Below the pieces are notes generated by a model. The model was not told the DNA's origin and made no database searches. It saw only the letters and a program-made list of their open reading frames with translations. This document shows positions 54,063 through 63,451 of a stretch of DNA of 64,000 nucleotides, in pieces. Source of the stretch: Mesorhizobium prunaredense. Its GTDB lineage: Bacteria; Pseudomonadota; Alphaproteobacteria; Rhizobiales; Rhizobiaceae. The translations under genes were made by a program, and so were the position numbers. The stretch is taken from positions 192,987-256,986 of the forward strand of contig NZ_FTPD01000045.1 in assembly GCF_900156895.1 (NCBI RefSeq), written 5' to 3'. Numbering within the stretch: position 1 is the first letter of the stretch; the number at the start of each line of letters is the position of its first letter.

Positions 54063-56303
54063 CTATCGAGCTTCGCCGACGGTGCTGTCGAGATATTGGG
54101 TCAGCGCGCAAACCAGATGATAAAAAATGCTTGTCGGTACATCGGTCGCCAGCGAGCGGCCGCGCTCGTCGATCCGGTCTATCCACAGGCCGAGCGGTGC
54201 CGGATTGATGTGCCAACGGAAGAGGCGGCCCACACGCGCTTCGATTTCGGGCTTGAGATCGGGGCCGCCTGAACCATCCAGTGCAATCGCCGCCTTGATC
54301 GCTTCGGCCTGCGGCCAACTGCGCGAGACAAGGTCGAGTGGCAGGCCTTGCCGCGAGACGGCGCCATAGGCAAGGCCGGTTGCGCGATTGAGGCCATTGG
54401 CGATGGCCGAGGCATAGAGCTTTCTGGCAAAGCCGGTCAGGTCACTTTGGCCGCTGCGCCCGGTGAAGTCGACCAGCAGCGAGGCCCATTCGAAATGGTG
54501 GCCGGGTTCCGTCCATGTACCTTTCTCGCCATCCGCCGGCCTCCACTCGGCATCGAAATATTCGCCCAGCGTCCAGCTTTCCGGATCGAAGAAATGGCTG
54601 CGAAACAGATCGACGATGCGCGCGGCGCGACGAAGATAGGCGAGCTCGCCGGTCGCCTGATGCCAGGCCAGGAAAGCCTCGAGCAGATGCATGTGCGGGT
54701 TGGAGCGGCGTCCGCCCTCGCCGCTCGACGTTTCGAGAAAGCCGGTCATGCGGTGATCCTCGAGATGCGCGTCGAGGAACGAAAATGTTTCTTCGGCAAG
54801 CCGCAACGCATCAGGGTTGCCGACCATATGGGCATGCGCCAGCGCCAGCAGCACGCAGGAATGATCATAGGCATCCTCGGCTGCGTCGGCGACCGTGCCG
54901 TCGACATTGAGCGTGCGCACCCAGCCGCCATTGTCGGTGCGGCCGTTCCTGGCCATGAATTCGAGGCCGTGGCCGATCAACCGGTCGGCGGGCCCGTCCC
55001 AGCCGCGCGCCCTGGCGACAGCGAAGGCGTAGACCTGCCTGGCCATGGTGCGCATGCGCTTGGGCTTCTTCAACGGTGTGGCGTCAAAGCCGAGCGCCTC
55101 GTGGAAACCGCCATGGCGCTCATCGACCCCGACCGTCGACCACAGCGGCACCGTCTCTTCAAACAGCCAGTGATGAACACGCCGCCGCCAGGCGCCGCTT
55201 TCGATGACGCGGTCACCGGCGGGCGTGAACCTGGTTTCCAGCCGGCCGCTCTTTTCGAGCTGCTCGACGATCTTCTTGACGTTCTGGCTGCGGCTGACCG
55301 GGGCGACGAAGGTGGCATCGGCGGTCGAGACGATGGCAATGTCCCTCAAGCCGATGGCAGAGAGCAGGCGACTGTCGCTGCGGATGTAGGAGTTCTCGCA
55401 GTCGATGGCGACGACATCGCCGACGATGACATTGCCGTCATTGTCGGAGGGACCGACATCGAGCAGCGACTGCCAGGAGCCAAGATCGTTCCAGCGGAAG
55501 CCGGCCGGCACCATGGCAATGTGGCTGGCGCGCTCCATGATCGCATAGTCGATCGACGTCGAGGGAATCGCGGCGTAGAGCTCCAGAGGCATATAGAGAC
55601 CGGAAAGATCCGATGTCGCTGCATGGTAGGCAATCTCAGTGGCCTTCCAGATCTCAGGCTCAAAAGCCGTGAAGGCGTCGCGCATGGCGCTGGCGCGAAA
55701 CAGGAAGATGCCAGTGTTCCAGTAGAAGTTGCCGGCCGCCAGGTAATTCTGTGCGGTCGCGAGGTCCGGTTTTTCGACGAAACGCGAGACATCGCAGATG
55801 CCATCGGTCTCGCCGGCGATCTCGATATAGCCATAACCGGTTTCGGGGTGGCCGGGCTTGATGCCGAACACCACCAGCCGGCCGGCACGCGCCGCGCCGG
55901 CGCCATTTTCCACGCTCTGCCAGAATTGCCGAGCCGTCGTGATCTCATGATCGGATGGCACCACCAGCACCAGGCTGTCGCCAAATTCGGAGAGGGTGCG
56001 CAGCGTCGCCAGGGCGACTGCGGCGGCGGTGTTGCGTCCGGTCGGCTCGAACAAGGGGCCGCCGCCGGAAAGGTCGATGCCGGCGAGATCGGCGTGAACG
56101 CGGTCGGCGTGCCGCTCCGATGCAATCAGGAAAATCGGCGTTTCGCCCTTCGGCCGCGCCGTCAGCCGGCGCAACGTCTTGACCAGCATCGAGCCATCGC
56201 CGGAAAAATCATGGAACTGCTTGGGATTGTCCTCGCGCGACAGCGGCCACAGCCGTGAGCCAATACCGCCACTCATTACAAAACTGACGATCCGCTCGGT
56301 CAT
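54063..56303 (-). CDS. Fused mannose-1-phosphate guanylyltransferase and AGE-family epimerase/isomerase
   Basis: A 746-residue bifunctional protein. The first half (about 1-350) is a mannose-1-phosphate guanylyltransferase with SGGIGSRLWPLSRE and NPKQF. It joins GTP and mannose-1-phosphate to GDP-mannose. The second half (from about 365) is an AGE/mannose-6-phosphate isomerase-type alpha-barrel with WRRRVHHWLFEETVPLW, TDNGGWVRTLNVDG, ETSSGEGGRRSNPHMHLLEA and EPGHHFEWASLL. The AGE part would supply mannose-6-phosphate or a related sugar from fructose-6-phosphate; the usual partner of these guanylyltransferases is a cupin-type isomerase, so the pairing is unusual. It supplies GDP-mannose for the polysaccharide. 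Confidence 0.88.
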   Translation of the reverse strand: MTERIVSFVMSGGIGSRLWPLSREDNPKQFHDFSGDGSMLVKTLRRLTARPKGETPIFLIASERHADRVHADLAGIDLSGGGPLFEPTGRNTAAAVALATLRTLSEFGDSLVLVVPSDHEITTARQFWQSVENGAGAARAGRLVVFGIKPGHPETGYGYIEIAGETDGICDVSRFVEKPDLATAQNYLAAGNFYWNTGIFLFRASAMRDAFTAFEPEIWKATEIAYHAATSDLSGLYMPLELYAAIPSTSIDYAIMERASHIAMVPAGFRWNDLGSWQSLLDVGPSDNDGNVIVGDVVAIDCENSYIRSDSRLLSAIGLRDIAIVSTADATFVAPVSRSQNVKKIVEQLEKSGRLETRFTPAGDRVIESGAWRRRVHHWLFEETVPLWSTVGVDERHGGFHEALGFDATPLKKPKRMRTMARQVYAFAVARARGWDGPADRLIGHGLEFMARNGRTDNGGWVRTLNVDGTVADAAEDAYDHSCVLLALAHAHMVGNPDALRLAEETFSFLDAHLEDHRMTGFLETSSGEGGRRSNPHMHLLEAFLAWHQATGELAYLRRAARIVDLFRSHFFDPESWTLGEYFDAEWRPADGEKGTWTEPGHHFEWASLLVDFTGRSGQSDLTGFARKLYASAIANGLNRATGLAYGAVSRQGLPLDLVSRSWPQAEAIKAAIALDGSGGPDLKPEIEARVGRLFRWHINPAPLGLWIDRIDERGRSLATDVPTSIFYHLVCALTQYLDSTVGEAR

Positions 56304-57129
56304 TGGGCTCTCGCGCTCAAAAGGTCTGGGGTGCCAACTTCAGTGCCGCGCAGCACCGCATCGACGCTTTCGAAGCTCTGCCAGCGTTAGTCCCCAATAC
56401 AAGCTCCTGTTTGTCCGATGACGCCAGCTTAATTACCTGAGGCGCGCCGTTTTCCGCAACGATTCCCACACTGTTAACCGCGGTCAATGGGCGAAGCTTT
56501 TTAAAACGTTCAATCTCAACAATGCAAGGAGTGCTGCCGCGTATCTGGCCGGCGGTCAACGGAGTGCTCGAACCAACAGTGACGAAGCGTCCTCGCCCCT
56601 TGGCGATTCGCCTTCTCTTTCTCTGGCGCCCGCCGCTCGCGACCGAACGCAATCGTGCTGGAAGCTGCGGTAAACGAACGGGCGGATGCCACAGTGACGT
56701 TCCACCTACGCGAGGTTTCAAAGTGGCCGAGCGGCTAGCCGTAATGCGGACCGGAAGCGCCTTAAATCCGCGCCCGGCGGTTCCGGGCAAACTCCCAAAG
56801 GAAACACCGCACCTGACCACCACGATCAAAGTTAAACACCAACGGCAACTATGTTTCGACCATCAAGATCAAGGGTGTCGAGGCGGGCACTGTCGGCCCC
56901 GGCACGATGGTCGAGAAGTCTTTCGGCCTTCCGCACAACAACGGCGGCCCTTCCGTGTTCGAAGTCTTCGAGCGGCTCGGCCACGGGCGAGGAGATCGGG
57001 GCGGCGAAAGGCTGCCACCTGATTAACCTCACATGGGGAGCCGCCGCGCCGAAGGGTGCGGCGGGCTTTTTTTGATTTACGGGGACCGTCATGCCATTCG
57101 TCTGGGCATAGGCACCAGGTGCTCGACAC
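56304..57129. other. About 830 bp without a confident gene, carrying a plus-strand terminator
   Basis: A minus-strand frame of 170 codons at 56317-56829 is basic, lacks a ribosome site and has no recognisable domain. A plus-strand stretch near 56830-57025 reads like coding DNA (NYVSTIKIKGVEAGTVGPG) but lacks a start and is followed by a terminator, so it may be the end of a lost gene. Confidence 0.5.
57041..57073 (+). terminator. Rho-independent terminator
   Basis: A 10-bp GC-rich stem (CCGCCGCGCC with GGTGCGGCGG, one G-T pair) around a GAAG loop is followed by GGC and seven T residues on the plus strand. There is no plus-strand gene immediately before it that I can name, so it ends an unrecognised or lost transcript. 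Confidence 0.8.
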
Positions 57130-58218
57130 CTAGGTTGCTTGACTTTGTTCTCTAGTCGGGAAGCGGGCATGGCTCGGTGTCAGAGTTCTCCGCAGCCAAC
57201 GTCTCGTTGGTTCCTCGTAAAACCGGAACACTGCGATGGAGAGCCCCAGAACGACCGGAAAGAAGATCAATCGCGCTGCCATGCCGTCTCCGAGGAGCAT
57301 GCGTATGAAGCCATGGACGGGAATGTGAAGCAGATAAAGGGCGTAGCTTGCTCCTCCCAGATGCACCAGCCAGCGGCGGCAAAGGAGCCTCGACAAGAGT
57401 GAGTCTGGAGGCATCACAGCGGTCAATGCGATGATCGGGCCAAATAATATGGACAGAACTGGAGGCACCCAGGACGAAGTTGAACATGCCGACACCGCGA
57501 TAACGCCTAAAGTGCAGGCAGCAAGCCAAGCCTGAGATGGTTTCAGGCAACTCCGCATGTAAAACATTCCAAATACGGCGCCATAAGCAAACTCGGGAAA
57601 GCGCAGTATTGGTACAGGCACCATTGCAAAAATTGGATAGACGACGAATCGTTCATTGGTCAACGCGGGTAACTTGAAGCCTACGATTATAGCGGCAATT
57701 GATATTAACAGGGCCACCAGTGTTCGAATGGAACATCTAGCCAACGCGGATAATAAAAATGGGAACGCTAAGTAGAAGAACATCTCAGCCGAAAGCGTCC
57801 AGGCCGGCCCGTTCCAGTTATGAACAAATATCCCGTCATTGTAGTGTAGTGGGATCCACGCCTGCAGAAGAAGTAATTGCGGGATGTCCAAGTACCCCAA
57901 ACTACTAACGGTAGGTATGAAAACGAATATGCATAAAAAATACACCGGGTAAATACGTGAGAAACGAGCGATAAAAAACTGTGATATCTCACGTCCACTG
58001 AACGAGTTATTATAGTAGACAACGGTCAATATGAAGCCAGAAAGTGTAAAGAAAAATGATACGGCAGTCCCACCATTTAGAAGTATATTTTTAAATGCAG
58101 AGGGGATTGCTTCGATTGATCGGATGTAAGATGAGCCTACATGGAGCAATACGACTGCCGTTGCAGCGAAGAATCGCAGACTTGTGAGGGGTTTGATCTG
58201 TTGTTCGTTTCCCAGCAT
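57130..58218 (-). CDS. Acyltransferase 3 family membrane protein (OatA/NodX-like)
   Basis: About 362 residues with around ten membrane segments. The family motif IKPLTSLRFFAATAVVLLH, with the catalytic-type His in the LLH turn, opens the protein, and FFFTLSGFIL and FIARFSRIYPVYFLCIFVF follow. These enzymes transfer acetyl or succinyl groups to surface polysaccharides or peptidoglycan. I chose ATG 58218 because GAAGGA lies about six bases upstream; ATG 58245 would add nine residues. Base composition is clearly more AT-rich than the neighbours, a sign of recent acquisition. It could O-acetylate the polymer made by the locus. Confidence 0.85.
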   Translation of the reverse strand: MLGNEQQIKPLTSLRFFAATAVVLLHVGSSYIRSIEAIPSAFKNILLNGGTAVSFFFTLSGFILTVVYYNNSFSGREISQFFIARFSRIYPVYFLCIFVFIPTVSSLGYLDIPQLLLLQAWIPLHYNDGIFVHNWNGPAWTLSAEMFFYLAFPFLLSALARCSIRTLVALLISIAAIIVGFKLPALTNERFVVYPIFAMVPVPILRFPEFAYGAVFGMFYMRSCLKPSQAWLAACTLGVIAVSACSTSSWVPPVLSILFGPIIALTAVMPPDSLLSRLLCRRWLVHLGGASYALYLLHIPVHGFIRMLLGDGMAARLIFFPVVLGLSIAVFRFYEEPTRRWLRRTLTPSHARFPTREQSQAT

Positions 58219-58359
58219 TGCGATTCCTTCGAGCCTAGTCTCCATCGCCCTTTCTTACAGGGTTTCAGTGCAAAGGCAAAAGAACCCAGCCGCCATAATA
58301 TGAAAACCTGATAGCCAGTTGTGCCGAAAGCTGCGGCTCTCATTTTCGGGTTTTGGCCG

Positions 58360-58636
58360 GGACGCGGCCGCACCATTCAACCTCCTCGGTGTCAAGCGTG
58401 AGCATGGCAGGGCGGCATTCGCCTATTTGGCCGATCCGAGAACGGGCAAGTATCGTGGCTCGGCCTTCATCACCGTGGGCCACGACATCAAAGACAGGCA
58501 GTGGAAACGTGTCCGGGAAAACGCCGGACCACCGCCCAAAGAATTGAAGAAAAAAACTGCGACCCAATGGGTAAAGCCGGGAGTAGTGACGCTGCGCGTA
58601 GAGCACCTCCGGGGTGAGCACGGCCATAGAGCTTAA
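58360..58636 (+). pseudogene. C-terminal fragment of an ATP-dependent DNA ligase
   Basis: About 90 residues resemble the OB-fold end of ATP-dependent DNA ligases: FNLLGVKREHGRAAFAYLAD, then GSAFITVGHDIKDRQWKRV, then TQWVKPGVVTLRVEHLRGE. The catalytic N-terminal domain with the KxDG lysine is absent and there is no start, so the gene is dead. Homology stops at the LRGE element, where the IS3 remnant begins, so an insertion probably truncated the end. Confidence 0.7.
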
Positions 58637-59232
58637 TAACAGCTTCCTCGCTCGGCAGCACGCCGGCAGGACATGTCTCCTCGATGGCCCAGGCGCTGGA
58701 TCACATCAGGCAGACCTGCCTCCTCACGGCCTGGAGACGAAGCCTGCCAGTGGCGGCAGTAGCCTGCACGGCTCACGTCCGCGAGCCGGCACATCCGCTC
58801 GATCCCGATCCCGTCTTGCAGCCGGACGCCATCATAGCTTGAATGGCTGTGTAGACGCCGTCCCGCCAGGCGCGCCGCTCTGCTGGCGTTCTTCCTTAGC
58901 GTGCTGCAAGGCTTGCTGAAAAAATGGAGATCGACGGTCTCCTGTGCGACCGTTGCAGATCGGCGATGCGAGCCAATGGCTTCGACAGCTCGTCCGACGT
59001 ATCCGACGGCGCAGGCACTGCAGGATCGTTTACTACCAGCCGCACCACTTCGACGCGTTGCCTTGCGCGAGACGCCCTTCACACGGAGGACCATTCTACG
59101 CCTCCCCTCCCCGCCTTCCCGCAGACCCTTCGGGCGGGAGGGCGAGCTTCGGTCCGCCACGAACTGTCTGGCAATCTCGCTCGACCGGTCGTAGCGTGAC
59201 TGTCGAAGTTGGCGTCGGCTCGACGGCAGGAG
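58637..59232. other. Gap of about 600 bp holding an IS3 remnant
   Basis: No intact gene. The left half is the IS3 remnant (separate entry). The right half, about 58965-59232, contains only frames with no recognisable domain. Confidence 0.5.
58640..58965 (-). pseudogene. Remnant of an IS3-family transposase (end of OrfA, start of OrfB)
   Basis: The minus strand has IADLQR and, in a second frame, HFF then QALQHAKEERQQSGAPGGT, the OrfA tail pattern, followed in another frame by GIERMCRLADVSRAGYCRHWQ, the OrfB start pattern (IERMCRLAGVSRAGYYRHWQ in intact copies). Frameshifts and stops break it. It belongs to a different IS3 subgroup from the intact element at 34876. Confidence 0.7.
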
Positions 59233-60060
59233 TTATGGTGCCCAGGGGAACTTGAGCTCTATCGGCTCCTCCCAAAGGTCGCGCGTTTCTATGAAACCCC
59301 ACGGCCGAAATTTCCCACACATTTCTTCGGACTTGCTCTTGTGCGATTTGATAACATCTCTGTCCCTTTCGATAGCCTTCTTGAGGCGTCTCACCACCGC
59401 AGGCCTGGTTTCCTCCGCAAGCGCTTGCTCCGATACGGCAAGTCTGTTTTTGAAGACTTGGAGCATTTGGCGAGAATCGTCTCGGAATTCCTCATAAAAG
59501 GCTATCGAATTGTCCTTCTCTTCCTTAGTCAACGGACCCACAATCCAGGCCTCCCCATTCCGCTGATTTCGCAGGTCGAGGATAATTTGATCCGGATGCG
59601 GAATGATTTCAGGCAGCCCAGTTATGCCCAGCCGAGCGCGCCGCTCGAGCTCTTTCTCCGCGCGAATCTTGTAGTCCATCAGTGCTGAAATGTTTTCCCG
59701 TTCGATGCGTGCCCGTTCCCTTTCAGCGGTGAATAGAATCTCCGTGAACTGGCGCTGAGAGCGCGGATCGCCCTTCATCGCATTGATGCCGATGGAGCGC
59801 ACCACGGCCTGGGCGACTGGTGTCTTGATAGAGCGTTCGCCGTCGTTGATCTTGATGACGCGTTGAGCCTCGCTCAAGACGAGCGAAATGAGATCGCTGT
59901 CCTTGATCTTGTTTTTGGAGCCACGCGGGCGACCGGCAGGATTGCCGGAACGGCCGGGCCTGAACTTTCTCTCGGCAGGCGGCTTTCCATAGCCGACCTC
60001 ATAATTCCGCTCCGGCTTGTCCGAAGGCGGTTCACTACCTCCACTGCGTGATTTACTCAT
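59233..60060 (-). CDS. DUF5681-domain protein, phage/mobile-element associated
   Basis: A 275-residue protein. The N-terminus has the DUF5681 signature: YEVGYGKPPAERKFRPGRSG followed by NPAGRPRGSKNK. The rest is rich in charged residues with long helices (ENISALMDYKIRAEKELERRA). Proteins with this domain are often found next to phage terminases or DNA methyltransferases; their function is unknown. It overlaps the methyltransferase gene stop by four bases (ATGA), so both are translated from one mRNA, methyltransferase first. Confidence 0.8.
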   Translation of the reverse strand: MSKSRSGGSEPPSDKPERNYEVGYGKPPAERKFRPGRSGNPAGRPRGSKNKIKDSDLISLVLSEAQRVIKINDGERSIKTPVAQAVVRSIGINAMKGDPRSQRQFTEILFTAERERARIERENISALMDYKIRAEKELERRARLGITGLPEIIPHPDQIILDLRNQRNGEAWIVGPLTKEEKDNSIAFYEEFRDDSRQMLQVFKNRLAVSEQALAEETRPAVVRRLKKAIERDRDVIKSHKSKSEEMCGKFRPWGFIETRDLWEEPIELKFPWAP

Positions 60061-61442
60061 TGTGCTGCCTCCTGGAATTTCGAAGTGATGCCTTCAACGA
60101 TGCGGTTCGCTTCGTCCCTGGCGTACGTCTCCCAGCGTCGGATGATGCGATCGCAATAGATCGGGTCGAGTTCACACAGGAAGCCACGACGCCTTGTTTT
60201 TTCTGCAGCGATGAGGGTTGAGCCTGAGCCACCGAAGATATCGAGGATGATGTCGCCGTGGGCAGAGCAATCCTTGATGGCGTCGGCGATCATCTGAACC
60301 GGTTTGACCCTCGGATGGAGAGAAAGCTCGCCCATTCGGCCAGCCTTCGAGGTGTTGACGCTCTTGTACTGCCAAACGTTGGTGCGGCGGTGCCCATGCT
60401 GGCCAACTTCGAAGGTGTTGATATGTGGTGCCTCGCCATTCTTGAATGCGAAGATCAGTTCGTGGCGGGAGCGGTAGAATGTGCCCGTCCCACCATTGTC
60501 CTTTGCCCAGACGATCAGATCCTTCAGGTCGGAATAGACACCGTCGCCGGCCTTGAGCATTTCGCCCATATGGCGCCAGTCCATGCAGATGAAATGTATG
60601 GAGCCGTCACACGAGTGACGCACGAGATTGCGAAACGAGGCGGCCAGGAAATCGGTGTACTCGGAAGAGGTCATCTCGTCCGAGCCGATGGCGAACTCGC
60701 GGTGCCTGGTTACTCCCGAGCCGCCGACGTGCCCCTGGATCTCCACTTTGTAGGGCGGATTTGAAAATACCATCCTTGCGATTTCGTCATCCATCACCGT
60801 GGCGACAACCTCGGCGTCGAGTGCGTTGCCGCAGATCAGGCGGTGACGGCCAAGCTGCCAGACATCGCCGGGATTGCATCGCGGCGAGCCTTCTTCGAGT
60901 GGCGGCAAAGCATCGTATTTTGGGTTGCCTTCCTCCTCCGGAACTAGCCCTTCGACGTGATGGTGGATCTCGGCGATCGAGAAACCCGTGATCTCGGCGC
61001 TGAAGTCGAGATCGACCTCGACATCGAGCAATGCCTGCAGTTCTTCAGCAAGCAGGCTTTCGTCCCAGCCCGCATTGAGTGCCAGCTTGTTGTCCGCCAG
61101 CACGAAGGCCCGCTTCTGTTGCGGGGTCATCGTATCCAGCCGCACGCAGGGAACCCGGTCCATGCCGAGCAGGCTGGCCGCCTCGACCCGGCCATGGCCG
61201 GCCAGAATGGTGCCTTCCTGATCGAGAAGGACCGGGTTGGCGAAACCGAATGTCTTGATGCTTTCGGCAATCTGTTTGACCTGCTTGCGCGAGTGAGTTC
61301 GGGCGTTGCGCGCATAACGCTTCAGAGTGGAGACCTGGCGATATTCGATCTGCAGATCCTCGTTGTCGCCCCGGCCGCTAGCGGGCGACTTTTGCCTAGC
61401 ACGATCCTGACCCGATTTGGACATACTATTTTTGTTCGCCAT
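60057..61442 (-). CDS. ParB-domain DNA methyltransferase (N4-cytosine/N6-adenine type)
   Basis: A 461-residue fusion. An N-terminal ParB/sulfiredoxin-like nuclease domain (YRQVSTLKRYARNARTHSRK, then ILAGHGRVEAASLLGMDRVP) is joined to an amino-methyltransferase. Catalytic motif IV is FSNPPYKVE (NPPY form) and the SAM motif is DIFGGSGSTLIAAEKT near the C-terminus, the beta-class order. The SAM-binding and catalytic motifs are intact. No restriction endonuclease is adjacent, so it is an orphan methyltransferase, of the kind carried by phages and integrative elements. Confidence 0.9.
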   Translation of the reverse strand: MANKNSMSKSGQDRARQKSPASGRGDNEDLQIEYRQVSTLKRYARNARTHSRKQVKQIAESIKTFGFANPVLLDQEGTILAGHGRVEAASLLGMDRVPCVRLDTMTPQQKRAFVLADNKLALNAGWDESLLAEELQALLDVEVDLDFSAEITGFSIAEIHHHVEGLVPEEEGNPKYDALPPLEEGSPRCNPGDVWQLGRHRLICGNALDAEVVATVMDDEIARMVFSNPPYKVEIQGHVGGSGVTRHREFAIGSDEMTSSEYTDFLAASFRNLVRHSCDGSIHFICMDWRHMGEMLKAGDGVYSDLKDLIVWAKDNGGTGTFYRSRHELIFAFKNGEAPHINTFEVGQHGHRRTNVWQYKSVNTSKAGRMGELSLHPRVKPVQMIADAIKDCSAHGDIILDIFGGSGSTLIAAEKTRRRGFLCELDPIYCDRIIRRWETYARDEANRIVEGITSKFQEAAQ

Positions 61443-62189
61443 CCGTAATCCTTTTGTTCATGTCTGCGGTAAATCCTCAGCAGGAACTGATCGCCTGCAC
61501 AACGTGTTGGTCACTACCAACGCGAAGCGCGGACAGCGCGCAACGCGGGGGCAACTGACTTAAAAACTGTAGTGATTCGTTCTCCCGCGTCTACGTCATC
61601 GTATTTTCTGTTCAGCGACTTGGGCACGCACGTGGTGGATAGTTTGGATGAGCGGGACCAGGCTAATTTCGCTTGACAGCCGGTCAAGCTGATTCGAGCC
61701 GAGATGCCAGTTCGTCCGCTTCGCGGCGTAGAGGCTTCCACAGTTCTTCACAAAATCCATCAAGGGCAATTTCGTCGCCATCTGATGCAGCGCGGCAAGC
61801 CGCACGATGCTCGAAGAAATGACAAAGTCACAAGTCCCGAGCGCCTCCACGCATGGAGCGCGGCCGTCCATGACATCTCTGGCAATCCTTGGTGCCACTT
61901 GGCAAGCTCGTTAAAACCGCCAGTCTCATTGTAGCCAAACTAGTTATCGCTCTGCCCTACCACCAGCTACAGTCAGCATGTCGACAAGTGAGGCAGCATG
62001 CAATATTGGCGGTCCCAGCTACGCCGATGCCAACTTGACAGCCTCGTCCCAAATGCCCATCAGACATGTCAAAGCTTGCGGCGAACGCAGCAGCGAACAG
62101 ATGGCCAGGCCCGAACGAATGACAACGATCTGCCAGCAGAGCGCCGGGTCCCAAGGGCGTGGTTGGATCTCTGCAACGGAGCTCTAGTC
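61443..62189. other. About 750 bp without a confident gene
   Basis: Between the methyltransferase and the nucleotidyltransferase, both strands contain only short frames. A minus-strand frame at 61596-61898 (CDFVISSSIVRLAALHQ) and a plus-strand frame of 69 codons ending two bases before ATG 62190 are the most gene-like, but neither has a recognisable domain. Confidence 0.4.
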
Positions 62190-63335
62190 ATGCAGGGAAT
62201 TGAAGAACTGCTTTGTGCTACCCTACGTCGCGAAAATCCGCCTTGGCCGGAATACGGCGACAATAAGTTCGTGGACCGTTTCATCGAGCGAAGTGCTTAT
62301 CACGGGGTACAGGCGTTACTTGATCACTATATTGCAGATCACGTTGATCTGAGTTGGCCGGACGTTATCGTGGCTACTTGTCGTCAGCAGGCCACCGCTC
62401 AAGCAATGTGGGAGATGCGCCACCAGTACATGCTGAATCAAGTACTGGACCGGCTCGTGGCTATTGGCATCCATCCAATTCTGTTCAAAGGCACGGCCCT
62501 AGCCTACGATGTCTATCCGGCGCCTTTCCTGCGTACAAGAGGTGACACGGACCTGCTCGTGCCGTCGGACACGCGAGATCGGGTAGCCAAAGCCTTAGAG
62601 ACCCTGGGGTTTCGTGAACTGGGAATAAGAGCGGATGTCATTAGCGGTCAGACAAGCTATAGCTGGACCGACCCCGCCTCCAATCAGGAACACACCCTCG
62701 ATTTGCATTGGCGGATCGCCAATTCCACAGTCCTGTCAAATCTGTTCTCGTATGAAGAATTGCGTTCCGAGGCCCGGCCACTGCCGAACCTAGGCGCGAA
62801 TGCCCTCGCAGCTGATCCAGTGCACGCGCTCGTGCTCGCCTGCATGCATCGAGCGGTCCACAAACACACTTTGTATAACGTCGATGACGTCGCCCGTTAT
62901 GGCGGCGATCGACTGATCTGGTTTTACGACATTCAGCTTCTGTTTTCGATGCTATCGCCGTCGCAACGCAAAGAATTTGTTGAACTTGCCGAGCGTAAAG
63001 GATTGCGGGCGACCTGCCTGGACGGCATCGAGGCGACCCGAGCCCGTTTTCATACCACTATACCCGAAGCCGTACCTGGCGCGCTTTCCCGTCCTGGACC
63101 GACAGAAACCGCGTCTGGCTATCTCAGCGGACCCAGGTGGTACCGAATATGGATGGACTTCCGGGCCGCGAGAGGCTTGCGAAACAGGTCCGGTTTCCTG
63201 ACCGAACTCCTCTTCCCGCCGGCAGTCTATATGCGGCAAAAATATCGCCAAGCAAACCTATCGTGGCTGCCTTGGCTCTACGTACGTCGGGCCCTGGCCG
63301 GGTCTTTGAAGTATTTACGCAGCCGGGATAGTTGA
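62190..63335 (+). CDS. Nucleotidyltransferase-family protein (NTP_transf_5 type), unknown substrate
   Basis: A 381-residue protein with the NTP_transf_5 pattern: ILFKGTALAYDVYPAPFLRTRGDTDLLVP contains the KG and D-x-D metal-binding site, split here as FKGTALAYDVYP and RGDTDLLVP. The DLHWRIANS segment is the third acid motif. The N- and C-terminal helical regions fill out the fold. I chose ATG 62190, as the upstream residues of a longer frame are not conserved in the family. These genes occur in EPS clusters and in peptide natural-product clusters next to ABC transporters. It precedes the transporter gene by 116 bp. Confidence 0.8.
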   Translation: MQGIEELLCATLRRENPPWPEYGDNKFVDRFIERSAYHGVQALLDHYIADHVDLSWPDVIVATCRQQATAQAMWEMRHQYMLNQVLDRLVAIGIHPILFKGTALAYDVYPAPFLRTRGDTDLLVPSDTRDRVAKALETLGFRELGIRADVISGQTSYSWTDPASNQEHTLDLHWRIANSTVLSNLFSYEELRSEARPLPNLGANALAADPVHALVLACMHRAVHKHTLYNVDDVARYGGDRLIWFYDIQLLFSMLSPSQRKEFVELAERKGLRATCLDGIEATRARFHTTIPEAVPGALSRPGPTETASGYLSGPRWYRIWMDFRAARGLRNRSGFLTELLFPPAVYMRQKYRQANLSWLPWLYVRRALAGSLKYLRSRDS

Positions 63336-63451
63336 GTCTCTCTGCGGGCGCGTGATTCCGAAATCGTAGGAAATTCTACCGCGGTTGAGGATGCAGCGTG
63401 CATCTTGGTGCTCACTCCAGCAGATCACCTCGATCGATCTCTTGTGGAACT

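Noticed and set aside
56710..56800. Stretch resembling a tRNA D-arm (GTGGCCGAGCGGCTAGCC)
   Set aside because: No matching acceptor stem, anticodon arm or GGTTCGAATCC T-arm could be found around it.
56317..56829. 170-codon minus-strand frame between the GDP-mannose fusion and the acyltransferase
   Set aside because: It is very basic, has no ribosome site and no recognisable domain, and GC-rich DNA often leaves frames of this size open.
61596..61898. 100-codon minus-strand frame with a CDFVISSS segment, possibly a pyruvyltransferase remnant
   Set aside because: The similarity is limited to one short motif; no other part of the family is visible.
61978..62187. 69-codon plus-strand frame, considered as a lasso-peptide precursor before the NTP_transf_5 gene
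   Set aside because: A GG-P-S-Y-A-D stretch hints at a core, but the leader is too short and no lasso-processing genes are within the window.
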